Assembly: GCF_000227135.1 (NCBI RefSeq)
Contig: NC_018234.1
Coordinates: 1-64,000 of the forward strand
Direction: 5' to 3'
Source: Leishmania donovani
Lineage: Eukaryota; Euglenozoa; Kinetoplastea; Trypanosomatida; Trypanosomatidae
Length of the DNA: 64,000 nt
Shown here: positions 61,854 to 64,000 of the stretch, piece by piece
Position numbering within the stretch: position 1 is the stretch's first letter
How the letters are laid out: each line of letters opens with the position of its first letter
Translations under genes and position numbers: made by a program
The notes under the pieces: model-generated
What the model saw: the letters and a program-made list of their open reading frames with translations, nothing else
What the model was told of the DNA's origin: nothing
Databases searched by the model: none

Positions 61854-64000
61854 GCAGCGCTTCGCGTCAAAGCACGCACTGGCTGACAAATCCAAGGGCC
61901 GGCAACTGCAGAGCAAGCAGTGCAACGTAAAGGCTGGGACTTCCGCTCACAACAAGGAGCGTTCAAAGCAGATAGCTGCTGCAATACGTGACAAGCGTGC
62001 CCGTGCAGCTCTGGAGCAGCGGCGCCTGGGGAGCGCTGACGGAATACCTCGTATTGTCGGCATTGTTCCCGCCAACGAGTCCGGAAACACGGAAGAAATT
62101 CTTCAGGGATTCTGCAAGAGCCTGCATGCGGATTTTCCAGGTGGCGATCAACCGTTCAGTGTTGTGTCAAAGGAAAGGAAAGTGGCTTTCACATTTGTCT
62201 GCGAAAAGAACTGCAACGATCAGGACTGCATCGACGTCGCGAAAGTGAGTGATTTTATGGTGCTTACACTGGACTGTTCACAGGCTGTACAAAATACTAT
62301 CCGTGAGCTTCAAGATACCCGCGCTTTCACGGGTGAAGACGGAGCAGAGACGATTGCGACAACTTGGTTCAGCGACATTGGTCTGTGCATCACCGACTAC
62401 ACGCGCGATCTCGTTGCGGCCATCAACTCTCAGGGTACCCCAAGCGTTGTCGTCATAATTCAGAACCTGCACACCTTCGCCGACCGCCAACGACAGAAGG
62501 TGCTGAAGATCCACCAGCGCTATTTCAACTCTGTTCTGAGTGACACAACGAAAGTCATGCCCGCGGTCAGCCAAGACGACTACACCAACATTCTACGCCA
62601 CATGCAGGTGTCGAAAATCCGGACCCTGAAATGGAGAGATCAACATCCATACATGGCAGTGGAGGAGAAGGCTTACAATCCTGAAACCCAGGAGCTTACA
62701 ATCACGGGCCATTTGCGTGGTATGCCTCTTTCTGCTACACAGCTTGTGCATCTAACAAATCACGGTACTTTTCAAGTTTGCAAGATCGAGGAAGTGCGGA
62801 AGGGCGATGAGCGAGTGCTCATTGAGACATCTGAGGCAGAACAGCGAGAATCGCTCCAGCAAGTTCAAGCGAATTCGACTCTCGAGGACGATGGTTTTCC
62901 AACTGACGCCGACGTGCTTTATCACCAGGAAATTGCTGGGACTCACAAGATTCGCGTACCGGCTGGCGTTTCCAGCGACCAAGCGGCGTGGTACGACACA
63001 GAGGAGAACATCGTGAAGGACAATGCACCGGTGCATCAGCACATTACTATGGATGATGAGGACGCCTTTGCCGGGGATGCCATGTCTCACCGCACGACAC
63101 AAACCGATGTCGATTTTCTCAAGGCTGAGGATGTTGTTCGTCTGGAGCGCATGACAGACGAGGAGCGGATACTGGAAATGGAAAAGCTGAAGGAACTGAG
63201 CGAGGAGGAGGCTTGGAATCCAGATATGGTAGAAACTCCTGTTAACATACCTGCGAGGCAGCGTTTTGCAAAGTACCGTGGAATGAAGAGTTTCCACACA
63301 GGCAGGTGGGATCCGGCGGAGAACTTGCCTCCACAGTACGCTTACATCTACAAGCTTCAGGGGTACTCTCGTATTCGCGAGAGCGCAATTGACGCATGCG
63401 AAGGAGGCATGGCTGAGGTAGGCATGCGCATCGCCATCACACTCGTCAACGTCCCTCAAAGCGTTTGGAATGCCTGTGAACGATGCCTTCTTATTGCTTC
63501 CGGCCAGCTGCAGCACGAGCAAAAGTGGTCTGTGCTGCACTTCCAGGTTCAGAGGGCGTCAGAGCTCGATGAGCCTATCAAGTCCAAAACTCCCATGCTG
63601 GCGCACATTGGATTTCGAAAGTTCTACGTCTCGCCGCTCTTCAGCGATATCAGCTCAGGCGACCGATCCAAGTTTTCCCGCTTCTTCCACGAAGGCGACA
63701 GGTTCCGTATGGCGACATTTTTCGGTCCCATCAGCTACAACCCGTGTCCGCTGCTGCTCTTCCAGGTACCTTCACTTGAGGAGCAGGCAGAGGGAAATCC
63801 CCTGCGACTAGCATGCTTTGGCGGTAGCCTTCCTCCCAACCCTGAAACTCTTCTGCTAAAGCGCGCTGTTCTCAGTGGCCGCGTGGCGGTGATTCACAAA
63901 AAGCAGGTCGTTGTCAAGTACATGTTCTTCAATGACGAAGATATCAAGTGGTTTCAGCCGGTCGACCTTTACACCAAGTTCGGCCGTCGTGGCAAGATAA
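61831..64000 (+). CDS. TSR1: TSR1-like 40S ribosome biogenesis factor (cut by window end)
   Basis: 723 codons from the ATG at 61831, still open at 64000. TSR1 is a translational-GTPase-like protein bound to late pre-40S particles, where it blocks premature binding of initiation factors and is released before final maturation. It resembles BMS1 but lacks a working GTP site; here too the N-terminal region reads IVGIVPANESGN, with no GxxxxGKS loop. The basic start (MARNKEHKQRFASKHALADK) is typical. The conserved C-terminal half is clear: RFAKYRGMKSFHTGRWDPAE with NLPPQYAYIYKLQ, YVSPLFSDISSGDRSKFSRF, MATFFGPISYNPCPLLLFQ, then FGGSLPPNPETLLLKRAVLS, VVVKYMFFNDEDIKWFQPVD and YTKFGRRGKI. Family members end about 60-80 residues after this point, so most of the gene is in view. 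Confidence 0.9.
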   Translation, partial: MARNKEHKQRFASKHALADKSKGRQLQSKQCNVKAGTSAHNKERSKQIAAAIRDKRARAALEQRRLGSADGIPRIVGIVPANESGNTEEILQGFCKSLHADFPGGDQPFSVVSKERKVAFTFVCEKNCNDQDCIDVAKVSDFMVLTLDCSQAVQNTIRELQDTRAFTGEDGAETIATTWFSDIGLCITDYTRDLVAAINSQGTPSVVVIIQNLHTFADRQRQKVLKIHQRYFNSVLSDTTKVMPAVSQDDYTNILRHMQVSKIRTLKWRDQHPYMAVEEKAYNPETQELTITGHLRGMPLSATQLVHLTNHGTFQVCKIEEVRKGDERVLIETSEAEQRESLQQVQANSTLEDDGFPTDADVLYHQEIAGTHKIRVPAGVSSDQAAWYDTEENIVKDNAPVHQHITMDDEDAFAGDAMSHRTTQTDVDFLKAEDVVRLERMTDEERILEMEKLKELSEEEAWNPDMVETPVNIPARQRFAKYRGMKSFHTGRWDPAENLPPQYAYIYKLQGYSRIRESAIDACEGGMAEVGMRIAITLVNVPQSVWNACERCLLIASGQLQHEQKWSVLHFQVQRASELDEPIKSKTPMLAHIGFRKFYVSPLFSDISSGDRSKFSRFFHEGDRFRMATFFGPISYNPCPLLLFQVPSLEEQAEGNPLRLACFGGSLPPNPETLLLKRAVLSGRVAVIHKKQVVVKYMFFNDEDIKWFQPVDLYTKFGRRGKI

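Noticed and set aside
61831..64000. BMS1 instead of TSR1
   Set aside because: BMS1 has an intact P-loop and is far longer with an acidic middle. Here the N-terminal loop lacks GKS and the C-terminal spacing fits TSR1.

Overview
The window looks like the left end of a Leishmania-type (trypanosomatid) chromosome. It opens on about eight CCCTAA telomere repeats. Coding regions are GC-rich and intron-poor. Genes lie in long one-way clusters separated by pyrimidine-rich stretches ending in AG (trans-splice acceptors), and the spacers carry SIDER-like degenerate retroposons. Gene content (ATG7, an ISY1-like splicing factor, DOT1, AP-2 alpha adaptin and a DEAD-box helicase) recalls the start of Leishmania chromosome 7. 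That chromosome assignment comes from memory of gene content, not from a search.

Layout: 1-3142 is telomere and subtelomere with no convincing intact gene. ATG7 (3143-5320) is read toward the telomere. Between ATG7 and the first rightward gene lie 5.2 kb that look empty. On the minus strand, however, I can read two decayed copies of a FAD-dependent D-amino-acid dehydrogenase/oxidase-family gene (about 6250-7400 and 8105-9380). The real divergent strand-switch region is therefore probably only about 9380-10518. From 10518 to the window end all genes read rightward: ISY1-like, DOT1 methyltransferase, a SIDER cluster followed by an acetylornithine-deacetylase (ArgE/M20) pseudogene, a 314-aa unknown, AP-2 alpha adaptin, an SLC35F5-like membrane transporter, an 897-aa unknown, a 3599-aa Rabconnectin-3/RAV1-like protein, a RING/TRAF-zinc-finger/MATH protein, a possible small membrane protein, an SDHAF4-like protein, a CCCH-type zinc-finger protein, a DBP2/p68-like DEAD-box helicase, and TSR1, which runs off the window end.

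The genes do not form one pathway; they share transcription units, as is normal here. Functions cover autophagy, mRNA splicing, chromatin (H3 methylation), endocytosis, V-ATPase regulation, ubiquitin-type signalling, mitochondrial complex II assembly, RNA metabolism and ribosome biogenesis.

The most notable point is the helicase. Its homology stops in the middle of motif VI, exactly at a GTATGT, which is what a cis-spliced intron would look like; a DEAD-box helicase is one of the only two genes known to be cis-spliced in trypanosomatids. The matching 3' exon is not visible before an assembly gap. Five runs of about 100 N interrupt the window. Three of them sit inside SIDER copies and have the same sequence on both sides, so they are probably assembly artefacts. 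Several long open frames start with GTG or TTG; I moved those starts to the first plausible ATG.
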